Assembly: GCA_963971285.1 (NCBI GenBank)
Contig: OZ020254.1
Coordinates: 9,052,001 to 9,116,000, forward strand
From: Astropecten irregularis
Lineage: Eukaryota; Echinodermata; Asteroidea; Paxillosida; Astropectinidae
Direction of reading: 5' to 3'
DNA length: 64,000 bases
Positions 33,801 through 48,800 of the stretch are shown piece after piece. Position 1 is the stretch's first letter. Each line of letters begins with the position of its first letter. The notes under the pieces were generated by a model. The model was not told the origin of the DNA and did not search any database. It saw only the letters and a program-made list of their open reading frames with translations. Made by a program: the position numbers and the translations under genes.

Positions 33801-36800
33801 TTATCTGTGTTGGAAACCACTAAAAGCACTAAAAGCATGTAAGACAAGCCTATCTTTCATAGAGAGGTTTAAGCGCATGGTTTTGTGTTTACAAGATTTA
33901 AAAGGAGGTAAAACTTGAAGAAACAGTAATTAGAGATTTCCTCTTTTCTCCTTCCTTTGTTGCAGTCAGCTTACGCCCAGCTCCTTGCAGCCACCACACT
34001 CACCAAGCTCATTTGCCGACCTTCGACAGTGCTCCCACTCGAGCAGAGAATAGACATCAGTGAGTAAACCTATTGACTTGATTCTAACCTGAGTCATTTA
34101 AAAGTGAACACAGAATAATTTACTTGGATGGGATTTGAACTAATGACCCCGGAATGCCATACCAATTTGGCAGTCTCAACTGTCTCACAGTCTCAGCTGT
34201 CCCCTTATCAAATATGGTCGAAATACTTCATGACATCCTTGCGCACAATAACGGAAAAGTTGTTCATTTTAGTGGTGTGCTATGTAAGTCACATTAGGGG
34301 GGACAGTTGAGACCGGAAGACAGCTGAGATTACAGGACCGGCACTCTATCAACTGTCCCTAATAGTCAATTATCTTTGTTCGTTTGGCAGTCAGAAGCCA
34401 TGAAATCACTCGCATACCACTATATCCCAAGGATCATTTAAGATATGCTCAGCATAATCAATGCTGCAACCTGAGAAATGGCATTCTAACTGGAATACAA
34501 AAATACAAGTAGCACTATATTGACTAACTAGAGTTTAAAAAGAGCATGAGCTTTTGTAGCAACAACTACTTCATCAGATGCAAGCTCGTGCTCTTTTTAA
34601 ACTCTAGTTAGTCAATATAGTGCTACTTGTATTTTTGTATTTTATATGTTATCTGACTGACACGGCTACCCACCAATATATTCTAACGGAGTACATGTAA
34701 AAAGAAGGAAGGAAAAGTTGAAAATGGTATGTACCTGCGTAGGCTGCCTACTGTAACATATAAATGCTGTAAGTGGATGACACATACTAGTATAGCTTCA
34801 GTAGTGTTTGTGGAATCTTGTTGAAATGAAATTTTGAAGGTTGGAGATGACAATACGGAGAGGGTTTGTTATGGAATTAGGCTGTTCTTTGGGCCGAAAT
34901 GACTAGCAAGAACCCTAAGTTTCAGAGCCCCACTAATTGCCTAAAGAAATGATTTATTTCACACGGTGCCACTTCTGGCCATCTCCTAAATGTGCTTCCT
35001 TCTTCAAGCAATTCTGTGACATTTATAAACATTTTTGGGGTTGTAATATTTTCACTTTAATTAGCAACATTTCAGGTGTTACAGAGTGTGGTCTTTTCCT
35101 AATCTTTCCTTACTTCCCATTCTTCTCACTAACGCATAAAACTGCATTCAGTTGTGTGTGACAATAAATTGGATACATCGTCACCGCACCTATGTTTAAT
35201 AATGTGCACATTTAATCAACCGTGACCACAGTGGTGAGCAAAGCATATCCCCATTGTAATTGTGTGTCATAGTTTTTCACGGGTTCGTCACTCAACACTG
35301 TGTCCTTGTGCAGTTTAATTTCCGTTTGGCACATGATTGTGTGTATTTCTCGGTTGAATTGGGTTTTTTTTTTAGGGGGGGAGAGACTTCTGTCCTTGAT
35401 ATTGGACATGAACAATACCGCGGGTAGATTTCACAAAACAATGGGATCAATCTTAATTTTAAAGGTAGTATCATACTTTGGTAGCATACCGAAACAGAAA
35501 TCTTCACAGATTTACGTATAACTTACAGGGTGTGAAGATGGTGGTGGTAGAAACATACAGTTAAAATTCTTGTGCCTGAAATGGTGTATTTATCCAGAAA
35601 TTAGTAAAAACAAAGACCGAAAATCTTTTTGATCTTTTAAAAAAGATCAAAAATAAAAGAGAAAAGACTTAAGAAATACCGGTACTGTGGCTGTTTTTCA
35701 TTGTTTCCTCAAAAAGTTGGCATCGTGTGGGACTGAGATTTTCACAGATGACTGTTACTGTATCTGTCTTGATATTTTTGCCCATGAATCTGTATTTCTT
35801 TGATAAAAACCAAAGTATGATATTAACCTTTAAAACAAATATCAGTATCACCATAAAATTACATAGTTTGAACATTGAAAAAAAATCTTCATTAGCCTGG
35901 TCAAACTGTTGTGATAGGTTTGTATCGTTGATAAGACCATTGCCCAGTTCCATGATTAAGGCTGCATAGCATTACAGAAAATCATAAAACTTAATAGCAA
36001 ATGATAATGACCAAAAACATAAATCAAGCAATATGCTAATAAAATGGGTTGTATTGTGTTTTGGTCGGTAACCTGTAACTGCTAATTAAGCAGAAGGTAA
36101 TAATAGAAACTGGTTCCCATGGCTTACTCACTCCTCCGACCAGCATATGTTTATGTTTAGTTATTCATTTGCAATTTGTTGTGTTACGGTATTCATTTGT
36201 GATGTACGACCAACTGCCCTGTTGACCTGCATTGTGGGATATGTCATTGAGATACCACACTAGGCATAAAGGCATATTATATAGATTGATTGGCTTAACT
36301 ATGATACCATTCTATCTAAATACCTGCAACTTTTTCTTTCTCCTCAGTCATGTCAGTTCATGCATATGGGTAAACATACATAAAATGCTTTTACATACAT
36401 ATACACAACTTAGATCAAGTCAATCATTTTGTGAAAACATATTACACTTTATAGCAAGGCCATATCACTTAACATTTAATTTCTTTGTATAAAGATTACA
36501 TACATGTATTTATGTGGACATAAAAAATGTCTGCTTCGTGTTAAAAGATTAACAGGTTGTCATTATATGCTAGTTAAAGGCAGACAGTTTGTGAAAATAT
36601 AGCTCTGTGTAGTGTGGGCAGTATTGGGCACTTTTCCTGAAAAGAACACAAATTAAAAAAAAAAATGAGTTTAATTGAAAAGCGCAAGAAACTCAAGATA
36701 CTATATCAAAAAATTGCAAATAATGCTGTTATTCATCATGATATCTTCATGTATCCACGTCCTCCTTATGTTGTATTTGAAAGGAAATATGAAAGTTTTA

Positions 36801-39800
36801 ATCATTTTTTCTGCATTTAATTTTTGAAAATATTCTCAATTATGAATTACTGGGCATCTAATTTGTACCGGACTAAGATTTCCAAACATATAAAAGTTCT
36901 ATACTTAATTCTCCAGAGTTTTAATTAAGATAGACAAGTTAGCCTTTTCATTAAAGGGTTCCTGCTTTTTTCAGTCAGGTTATTTTTGTTTGCTATCATG
37001 TTTGTAACTGCACGTAACGCTGCAGCGAGCCATGACAGCTTCGCTGTTCTAGTTAACCCTGAATCAGTGTGAGGAAGTGGGTAAAATCACAGTCCCCATG
37101 TACAGTTTCTTTTATTGGCACATGTTCAAGCCATAATATTCTCATTGCAGAGACCCTTTAATTTAACCCTAACCCCCTGAATCCTCCAAAGTGCTTGGGC
37201 TCTTGGCCCAATTTGGGAATGAAGTTGGGTTGAAATTGGGAAATGGAAATTGGGGTTTGGTCTCGGAGATAGGGATTGTAATTTTTTGTAGCCATCTGTT
37301 GATTGTAAGGCTGAGTCATCTCGGGATCTTTACTCCTCATTTGCTCTCCTCATTATTTCTGCATTGTATCATTTACCACCAATATATATGTATATGAGAT
37401 TTGTTTTTGTTTTGTTTGTTTGTTTGTTTTTTTTGTTTTTTTTTGGGGGGGGCTTGACTACATCCTGATAGTAAACTCCTTTACCCACCTTAAAGGTACA
37501 ATACATGATTGGTAAAGGTCACAGAACTGCACTCGTACTTTGTCTGATCAAACATGTACATGAAATAATAAACCTGTGAAAATGTGAGCTCAATCGGACA
37601 TCTGAGTCACAAGAAACTAGCGAAAACCCGACTCGATTTTTCTTGTAAAACATGAAGAATTGTTTACTATATGTTTGTTCCAAAAATCGTTCGGACGAAC
37701 GATCTTTGGAAAATACACTAAATCTTGATTTGCTTGAAAAACCCGGCATCTGATGAACTAAGATTTTCCATGGTGACTGTTTGCACTGTTTACGAACTGT
37801 CTCAAACTCAAAAATTTTTTTTTGGAGGCCTTGCAAATCCTATATGCTCCCTTTAATTTCAACTCTGGTATATTTTTGTTTTCAGAAAACTATGTGCTGA
37901 ATTACCTTGCAAGCCGACCTAAGCTTCCGAGCTTTGTCACACAAGCGCTCATCCATGTAAGTATCAGTTACTGTGTTAATATTAAAGCTGTATGACTCGA
38001 TACCCTAAAAGTCTTCAACAACATGACTTCCGCCAAAGGAATGCAGTTTTCATTCATCCCTGTTTGTAGTCCAGCAGAAAAGTGAACTTGTGTTAACTAG
38101 TTTCTGTTTGTCACTTTTGGAAGTAGCATATGCAGTGTTTATGCACAAAGAAAAGCAAAAAAGACATGGTAATACTTGGGTAAAATTGACATATTTTGGG
38201 TACGTCTCCAGATATGGTAGAGATTTTCTGAGGGAAATAATTCATATGGATCCCAAGAAATTCTCACGCTCGTAGTCCTTGCGTCATTGAAGATGCTCTT
38301 GGAAGTATCTTTTCCTCAACAAAATTTTCTGATCCGTTGACGTTGGTTGTAAAGATATTGGCACCAGTCTATTTTCAGCGTGAGCCTCGCTTTGAACATT
38401 ATTGACTTCTGTTGACAACATCAAAATGGCCATTGAATAACACCTGGTCTGGTACCCTTGTTCTCTGCAGTTGCAGGCCCGTATCACAAAGCTGGGATGG
38501 TTTGACAGCGAGAAGGACAACTGGGTGTTCCGTGATGTCATCGATGATGTCACTAAATTCTTACAGGTATTTGCAACTCATTGTAATGACAACTTTTTTC
38601 CATTTTTCGCTTGACTTAAAGCTATGAAGAGCACAGAAATGGATTTTACACACAAAAATTAATGAATTTCAGGTCAATTTGCGTGACTTACTGTTTTTAA
38701 AAGATGATATTACTATCAATCTTCTTGTAACATCTTTTTCTCTAATATTTCGGCAACTTTGAGTAAATTAAAATGTGTGTGAATACCTCAAACACAATCA
38801 GCTGATTTCCATAGCAGCAGTTAAAACGAAACATGCGCAAATTCTCTTTAAAACAAACAAATAAATGAACAGAAACTTTACTCCTTGTTTAAAAATTGTC
38901 CCAGGTTATGTGTATTTTATAACCTACATGGTTGGAAACGACTCTCGCTTCCAAAAAACATGCCACTCAATTTCATAAACCGTGCCTTAGAAAATAGCAA
39001 ATGGTTTTTTGTAGGTTTATGGAATTCCCTACCCTCATCCTGTTTTTCCTGCATGATATAATCTCTCTCAATTCAAACGTAATGTTAATAGTTTTCTTGC
39101 AAACAGATCTTCCTAATTGCTCTGTTTTTCTCTCTCCTTTCCTTTAACCCTCACCTTTGAGTGGCCCTCTAGGGCCTTGTGTTGGGCAATATTTGTAAAA
39201 AAAGAAAAGATTATTACAACTGAAATCCATGCAAGATAATAGCTTCAATCTTTTGTCACTAATTTGACTCATTTTTGTAGGGTTCCGTGGACCATTTTGT
39301 GATTGGTGTACAGCTGATGTCACAGCTAGTCAGTGAAATGAACCAGGTGAGTAATTTGAATTCAATTTGGATACAAAAAAAAAAGAAAACAAAAACGATT
39401 TTAATATGATTTAATTACAGTTTCAATTTGAGACCAGTATTTTTAGATTTTCTAGTTTTACGTCACTGAAATGTGAACAAAGACAAATTAACTGGAGCAG
39501 GATTTGAACTACGACCCTCAGAATACCGTATTGGCGCTCTACCAAATGAGCTATCCAGCAGGTCTTGAATTTGGTTTCGAAACAGACAAGGCAACTTTTC
39601 CATTGCAAGGGGCACTTCCATTGGAAATCATAATGTCTATGGAAACATTTGAAGGGGGCACCAAGGCCAAGAACCAGGTCAATGAAGGACATGGCCTCCG
39701 TGGCCTCTGTTAAATTCAAAGCTTGATCCGGGCACATGTTGGCAGTATCTTAAGCTGTCAATCATCTTTGTTTGCTTGTATTTTGTAGATGTAAATATTT

Positions 39801-42800
39801 CTAGTTTTGGGCTTGTAGCATTTGTAATGGTATTTTGTGATTTTGATGTTTGGATGTTTTTTGTTATTGTAGCCGGATACTGTGAGACCTCTCACCAAAC
39901 ACAGAAAGATCGCATCCTCATTCCGGGACTCGGTTCTCTTTGAGATATTCAACTTGGCCTGCAATCTCCTGAAACAGGTGAGAACGAGGAAATTGAGGTT
40001 GGATTTGGGTTCGGTTTGGTTGGTATGTTGATGCAAGACCACAAGTGGCTAGATTTAGGAAAATTTGTCAAGAGCAGGACCAGGTCCCAATTTCATGGAA
40101 TCCGTTACGACCTATTTTTGGCCGGCACTGCTACGCATAAAATCTATTTCATGGAATCCGTATTCAAGACTCTCGGTTAGCGAAGAATTTCTAGGGTAAC
40201 CGTGATCATTTTCTGCTAACGGGCTGTCGTATGCATTCTGCACAAATTCCTTGCTTACGGTTACCAACAAGGAAACTCTTCCGTGAAATACGCTAACCGT
40301 AAGCAAACAAAATCTGCTACAGTAAGCGAAGAATTTTTGCTAACGGTAACGGATTCCATGAAATTGAGCCCAGGCTAAACAATTTGAAATAAATAGAAAA
40401 ATACTGCACCATAAATATCTGTAGATCATCATAAAGACAGAGTTACTTATATTAAAACAAGATTTGAATTATGTAATAAGTGTCTTCTGTTATGTGTCAC
40501 AATCCAGGCTTCCAAAGAAGGGGTTGACTTCAACGATGAAAATAAACATTCACTCATGACGCAGCTGCTAAGATTAACCCACAACTGCCTGACCTTTGAC
40601 TTCATTGGTACCTCCACCGATGAGTCAACAGATGACAATTGTACTGTACAAATACCCACAGGCTGGAGATCAGGTAAGTAACCAGGGGCCAATTTCATAA
40701 AGCTGCTTAAGCACCAAAATTTGCTTAAGCACCAAAAACCTTTTAAACCTTAATATTGACAGAAGTGGTTGTATATGATTTCATCATTCCATTCGTTCCT
40801 ACCACAGCGTTCCTGGACTTCAGCACGGTGGACCTGTTCTTTGAGTTGTACAAGACCCTTCCACCTGTCTTAGCCCCACTGGTAAGTGATTATACATAGG
40901 TAGTCTCACACTGAGAAATCCCAGGTTCCTCTGTCGTGCATTCTGAGCCTTGTAACTTTCTGAGCTAGGCTCAGGAGAGTCCCGAGGACGAACAGAGCAC
41001 ACTGTTCGGAACGTCGATAATACCAATGGTTCTTCTCAGAACCACACACTCTCACAGAAGAGATAACATGGTGTCACCGCAAACCTACCTTATTTCTTTT
41101 GTTTGTTGTTTGTTTGTTTGTCCAGGCGCTAACATGTTTAGTTCAGATAGCATCAGTCCGGCGATCGTTATTCAACAATGCAGAGAGAGCCAAGTTTTTA
41201 TCTCATCTCGTCAACGGTGTTAGAGGTATCCTGGAAAGCCCACAGGTACGTTTCTTAAGCAGTTGTGTTTTCTTTCCCTTCAATTTCCAATTCTGTATTC
41301 ATTGGTTTTTAGTCATAACTTGTCTCAGGTACCCCAACCGTCTGCACTTACCACACAAGACAAGAGCCGTTGACCACACATTCCCATAGTCTCTACAGGG
41401 AAACTGGATCATAAACCAAGAATTACCATACAAACCACACTGGTGTATTGTGGTATTCAGGATAACACACTTAACACTAGAAAATGTGTGATAAATTGTG
41501 GTATGCAAGTGGGTTAGGGCTGACGGTACAGTTTCCTTACTTGGGCCCATTCCCCCAATAAGAAACGTGGACCATGGATGACAGGTCTCCAACTTCATTT
41601 TGCTTTCGGCTGTCACTTTAGCTCAGACTTTTCCCTTGGGAAAGGTCTTTTGCTGTCAGGTCAGTGTCCTTCAACGTAGAGTCTTGACCATTTTTCTTCC
41701 CCGTTTTCTCTCACTTTTTTTGCTAACAGAGCCTGTCTGATGCGGGCAACTACCACGAGTTCTGTCGGCTGCTGGCAAGACTCAAGTCCAACTACCAACT
41801 CGGTGAGCTTGTCAAAGTGGAGAATTACGCGGAGGTCATCGCCCTTATTGCAAAGTTTACGGTCACAAGTCTTCAGGTCGGTAGCACTCATTGACAGAAA
41901 TATGTATTCTCTGAGCTCTTGACTCCTTCTTTTGCCTAATCATTGGCCTTTTCCAAACCCCAACTCAGACTCTGGCTCCGGCTCCGGCTCCGGCTCTATT
42001 CCGTGATTCCATTCTGAAATAACAGGTCCTAAAATAGAGCTTTTGTCTGCGGTTCTGAAGTAGATTCTCTGGTTTGAAAAAAAAAACAGAGCTTCAGCTT
42101 CAATGAAAAACCCCAACCTACATTTTCAGCATATGGATGACAGAGACGAAGCCAGTGAGCCGGAGTTGGGGTTTGGAAAAGGCCCCATGTCTGTTGGTTA
42201 GAAATGATGTACCTGTAATAGGCTGTTAGTTTTGCAGTTTGGATACTTGACTGTCCAGGATTTTCGCCTGGCTGGACCAGCAAGCTTGTTTTTTAACAAG
42301 TCCAACACCATTTTCATATCCAGTATTTGTGCTTTTCTCCATTAGTGCCTGAATTGAATGTCTCTTTTTAAAGGTCCCCAGGCTTGTTTTCCACTAGATT
42401 CTGCCCACAGTTCAACCAGAGTGATTTGAGCAGACCAGCTTGGACCTTTTGGAGAGTGTTTTGAGTAGTCCCCTGGCCAGCCGTCTTGATTTGTAACTGG
42501 CTGGCAGGTTGAGCGTTAATAGCTTATCACTCACAAATGTGGATCTTGTGTGTTGGGTCTACAGGTCTGGCAGTTTGCACCCAACAGTATTCACTACCTT
42601 CTGACCCTTTGGCAACGCATGGTGGCCTCGGTGCCCTATGTCAAGGCCACAGAACCCCACCTACTGGAAGTCTACACTCCCGAGGTGACCAAGGCCTACA
42701 TAACGTCCCGGCTGGAGGCGGTCAGTGCCATCCTGAGGGACGGGATGGAAGATCCCTTGGACGATTCAGGGATGGTGCAGCAGCAGCTGGATCAGGTGAG

Positions 42801-45800
42801 GGATTGGGTTCGAATCACACCTCGGCCGGAGGGTTCCTGTAGACATGCTGCAGTGACCGGATCACAGTGGCCATATAACTACGTCCAGAGCCTAGACCCG
42901 GTCATCTTGAGAAATGCAAGGCCCTTGATGTGACTCCATGTTTAGCATAGTCAAGCATGGGCTCATACCAAATCAGACTAGCATAAATTGTATCACAGTA
43001 GCCCATGAAACCATATCAAATCTTTAAGATATTGCCATGCTTGCAAGGTGTATGCTGTACCTTTGAGCAAAACCTCCCTTTAACTTAAATATTGTGTACA
43101 TGTTCCTCATTTGCCATTATATTTATATGTTACTGTCATTTTCAAGAATGTATAGAAACACAATTGTAAGGGGTTTCCTGGTCTACAAGCTTTGCTTCTT
43201 GGGAAGATCCCCCATTTGTCAATTGCTCCATTGAAAATTCTAAAAAAAAAATTATGTATGCACGATTTTGAGTACAAATAAAATGGACTGAACTGAACTA
43301 AAGAAGACCATCAAGCTTGCGGTTTTTTATTTACTAAATTCAAACAAATGTTGGCATAGCAAGATATGTAATTGTAGAAATACAATTGGAAAAGTGTTTT
43401 GAAAGTGTAGGAATAATTTGTTGGAGAAGCGTTGGGAGAAAACAATGAACAAGTCTGATCTACGTTTTTTCTTCAGTTGTCGACCATTGGGCGATGCGAG
43501 TACGAGAAGACTTGCACGTTGCTGTTCCAGCTGTTCGACACGTCGGCCCAGAAATACCAGGAGCTGATACGAGCTACGGCTACGGGTTTCGAACTAGCCA
43601 CACAGCAAGGTAAGGCCTAAAAAAAATGTTATGTTGGCGTATTACGGGCCTAAAAAAAAAGGTTAAATAGGTAGGGATTCTTTTTTTTCCCCCTTTTTTT
43701 TACTGTTCATATTATATAGGGCTTGCGCAATCCACTGCATGTTCGATCGCTGTGACTCAACAGTTCCATGGTGGCCTCATGCACAAGATCAGTGATCCTG
43801 CTGATCTGGATCCCATTTTAGCCTACTCTGCATGGGACGTGAATCTGCTAGATCACTGATCTCGTGCCGAAACAAACAGGCCCCAAGACACAGTTAGCCC
43901 CATCCACATTACCCCCATTAATGTCTGGTTGGATTCCTGTACACAGTATATTGAATGTACTTGGTCCATGGGTCCATTGGTCCAAATTAACCCGTGGTGA
44001 CAGATGAGCTTGTAACTTTGAATCATTCTTGTGTCCTATGTACCAGGTCGCCTGACGTGGTTGGTGTACATTATCGGTGCCCAGATTGGTGGCAGGGTGT
44101 CATTCACAAGCGCCGAGGAGCATGATGCACTGGACGGACAGCTCGTCTGCAGGTAAGTCAGGTTGCAGGGAGTCAGGTTGGCGTAGCGGTTCTTTCCTCG
44201 CCTTTCACCTCTGGCGGCCCGGGTTCGAGTCCGGGCTCACAAGTGGATTGGGTTTTCAGTCTCTACCTGATTCTTTGGGTTTTATGCAGAATATTACTCT
44301 GGGGTTTTCCTCCCACCTCTAAAACTGTATCTTCTTCTCATCATCTTTCCATAACAGGTTTCATCAGGCTTTCGAGCTACAGTGCCTATAGAGCGCTTTT
44401 GAGGAATCCTTGGTTTTATTACCATGAATAAATAATAATGATAATAATAATCAATCTTATCAGATTCGATTGATTGATCAATATTATTGATTGGTTATTG
44501 ACAGGGTGCTGCAGCTGATGAATCTGACGGATGCCAAGCTTTCCCAGGGAGGATGCGAGAAGTTGGACCTGGCCATGCTGAGCTTCTTCGAGCAGTTCAC
44601 CAAAATTTACCTCGGCAATCAAGTGCAGAAATCATCAAAGGTAAACATCAAAATCCCTTCTTTTTTATAAGTTTTGATCATTGTTAACCCCTTCCGGACG
44701 GGAAGCATCTATAGCAGTTTGCCTCACGGCGTGAGAATAGTTAAGATTTCTTTGTTATTTCCATTAAAAGGCATTGAATGAGGTACTGTTTGGAACAAGA
44801 GGTTCAATGAATCTTTGTTGTCTCCAAAAAATCGCTCATTGAATAGATTGGTATTTTTGAGCAGACCGCAATCTTTGAGCTCCAAAGACAGATGCAGTGA
44901 CACCGATTAAATCTGACATTTTCTTTTGCTATTTGTGTTTCCAAGGGTTTTGTGGATCGTGAAAGAATTAGACACAGATATGAATTTGCATTTGTCATTG
45001 AACTTAAGTTTCAAATTTCTTTTCAAAAAGTTCAAGATGGTTGATATTGATTTTATGCTATTGCAGTGAATGATTTATTTGGTTTGGGGTTCATTTCACG
45101 AGTGAGTGTTAAGACATTTTTACACAACGCAAAAAAAACTCTCAACCATTGAGAAATTCTCTCATGGTTGCCAAATCTTACAAAAATGTCATCGTGTGAA
45201 AGGACACCAATGCTTGAGGGTGACCGACGTCCCTGGTGAATCCTTGAGAGATTTTGACCGAGGTTCAGACCCAGGAGAGAATTTCTCAATGATTGAGAGT
45301 TTTTTAGCTTCATGTGAAAAGGCCTAAAGACTGATTATCCCAACATTGAATCTTTCATGAGCATGCACACATTTTAGAAACTCTTTGACTTCTCTTTTAT
45401 GTTGTTTTCATTTGTTTATTCCTATGGCTTCCCCCCATGTTCAGTTGTACAGAACATTATCACAGGTGTTGGGACTGCAAGACGAGTCTACTGTGCTCAG
45501 CGTATTCATTGGAAAAATGTAGGTCCTGGCTAACATTCACTAAGTCTCTCACTAAATTCACTTGCATGTGGGGTTGTTTTTGCAACTTTCCATGTATTAG
45601 ACTTAAGAGTTTTTCTGGATTTTTATTGAAATTGCTTTCTTTGCTTTTATGTGAATGGGTGTTGTTTTCTTTCTGTATTTTTTGCTGTTTTTAACAAAGT
45701 AGGGGTTCATTTATGAATTTTGGAAAATGTTTGACTCATACAAAGGGGATTTGATCCTGTGACCACTTTGGAATACCGTACTGGCGCTCTACCAACTACC

Positions 45801-48800
45801 GGTATATTGGCAGTGTCCCAAATTGTTATATTTGTTTGTTTGGAAAATGTATGCTTGGAGTTTGTTTCGAAGGCCTAACATTTCGATCTTTGTTAAATGT
45901 TTTAGCCTTTGAGAAAGATACTTCCAGAATTGAAACATCAAGCCCTCCTAATTCCAAGCATTTCCTATCTCAGGTCATTTTTTGGCTTGATAGCAGATTG
46001 CTGCAGTTTATTTATTACTTATATGGAAAATGTATGCTCAATAGGTTTGTAGGCCTGTGATCAGTCTTTTCTTTTCGTTAAAGATGACGCTTTTTTGGAA
46101 CAATCATGTCTTTTTCCACTCATCTCTGTGAAATTGTTAACATGGGATCCCCACAATTTCTCGTTTTCTTTTCGCAGCATAACAAACCTGAAATATTGGG
46201 GCCAGAGTGAGCCCATCATTGCCAAGACCCTACAACTCCTGAGCGATCTGTCCATCGGCTACAGCAGCGTGCGCAAACTGGTCAAGCTGGACGCCGTTCA
46301 ATTCATGCTCAGTAACCACACGGTAAGGTTAGGAATTGTCCAGAAAACGGAAGATGCCTTTTAGGTCGAGGGAAAAGATGTTTGTTGACCCTCATGAAAG
46401 TGTCCAGTCAGAGCCCAGATTGGAATATGGAGTGCCTCATCGTTTTAACCTAATTTTTAATCCTAATTTGGTCATTTATTGAGGATTGACAGCAGGAAAT
46501 GCTTGTCAACAATCACAGAGGTGCCCAGGTCGAGATGAGATTGTGAAACGTAATTTTCCATCTTTTTAATCTTATTGGAAAGCATTGAAAATAGAGGAGG
46601 TTTGTTTATGGAGGTTTGACAGCGGTCTGCAAGCCTTTAATTTAACGGAGGCCACAGAGGCCATGGCATTCGTTGCCCTGGTTCTTGGCCTTCGTGCCCT
46701 TTCAAATGTTTCCATAGACATTATGATTTTCCAATGGAATTGCACCCTTGCAATGGAAAAGTGGCTTTGCCCCTTTCAGAACCAAATTCAAGGCCTGGGT
46801 CTGAGGTTATAAATGAGACAATGCTTTTCTTCTTTCAATATTAAAGAAAAAAGAATCCATCCATTGCTGCTTACAGAATGTTAAAAACCCCTTTTTTAGA
46901 CATATCTGTCATTTCCTCTGATTCACGAATATTCATATCACCATTCTGATAAAATTTTAAAAATTTAATTTTCCTTCTCTCCAACAAATGTTTTCCTTCT
47001 TCAGAGCGATCACTTTCCCTTCCTGGGCATCAACGGCACATTCTCCGTCTCGGACATGAGGTGTCGGACCACGTTCTACACCGCCCTCGGGCGGTTGCTC
47101 ATGGTGGATCTTGGGGAGGACGAGGACCGGTTTGAATCCTTCATGATGCCCATCACGTCGGCGTTTGAATTCGTGGGCAGCCAGCTGGGTAACGCCACCA
47201 AGGGGGCCGTTTGGAACGAAGGAGAGACAAAGGTACTCCATTTTTATCCTTTTTTTTTTCTCAAAATAATGGAAGAAACAAAAACAAAATAATCAGGGAC
47301 ATACCTGATATTAATGGGCACAGACCAGCAAAAGATCATGCAATAAAACAATATCAGTAAATTTACATGGTATATACTGCTCCACATCAAATCATAACCA
47401 TTTGTTTGGTTAATTGTAAATGTAGGTTTTAGCTCTGTGTGTTTTTCCCTCATTTTCCCCTCGGAACTACATACCATAGTCAGTTTAGTTTAAAGCTAAT
47501 TGTCTTTTCATTGTTTAACTTGTTCATGGGTTTTAAGTCTCATTGTAGCCATTAGTGTTGCTTTTTAAATTCTCGGCCTTCAGAATTTACAATTCATATC
47601 CATGTTCATCTTTTCGAAACTGGCAAAAGTTTCAAGATAGATGAGCGACATTTTCCCTGTTACTGTTGAAAATCCTCACGTTCTCATTTTTTAACTCCGT
47701 CTCCCAATTCTACAGCGGACACTCATTGGTCTGGCCAGGGACCTGCGAGGCATTGCGTTTGCCTTCAACACCAAGGCTAGTTATATGATGCTCTTTGACT
47801 GGATGTATCCTTTATCAGAGACAAACCCTAGCCACTTACCGGCACCGGAACAAATTTAAATCCTGCTCCATAAAAGCAAGTTGTTGCAAAATTACATCTT
47901 GAAAAGATTGGTTTGGTTTCTGTACAAGTTTAATTGAGTTGAAAATAAAATTGCAGATTTACGGTACCTAATGGACATTTGAATTTCTTAATCATGGTGT
48001 TTGGATGTATTGCTCTTGGATGCATGACAATAACAGAGGGGGTTGTGAGTGGCCATGTAGCCACTTTCACAATAATTTGGCTGTATTTCTGGTACCCCAT
48101 TGTGGACACCCATTCATAATCAGAACTGCATGTGCAATGGGGGAACTAAACCAAAATGGCAGCAGATTGGTAAGACTAAAGCTTTCACCATTTGAAATAG
48201 CTATGTAATGGCATAAAATTGTGCATTGGTCTATGGAAAATGCTACAACTGTTGCCCTAGACATGCATTTATGTTCAAGCCGTAGCCGAAAAATATGTTA
48301 TAATACAAATAGAATGTTATCCTTAGCCCCAATCCTTCTGGTCAGATACCCTGCCTACACCCCTATCCTTCAGCGAGCCATTGAGCTGTGGTACCACGAG
48401 CCCATGGTGACGACCCCCATCCTCAAGCTGATGGGAGAGCTGGTCCAGAATCGGTCGCAGCGGCTGCAGTTCGACGTCTCCTCGCCGAACGGCATCCTCC
48501 TCTTTCGGGAGACAAGCAAGATGCTCGTGGCTTATGGTGAGTGCGGAGTCTATCGTCTGATTTCTTTTCTGATGACTAAGTGCATCTGTAAATTGTTTCA
48601 GCAAAAGTGTTATATTCCTTGGTGCATGTAATGAGATCTGACTTGCTTGACATCAGAATCTTCAGTGAACCATAGATAAACTACTAACGATGGTTCCTAT
48701 TTATTATAATTTTCAGGATCGAGGATACTAACGCTGAGTTCTGAAATTCCGAAGGATCAGGTCTACCCCATGAAATATCCTTTATAATTCTTCCCTCGAA

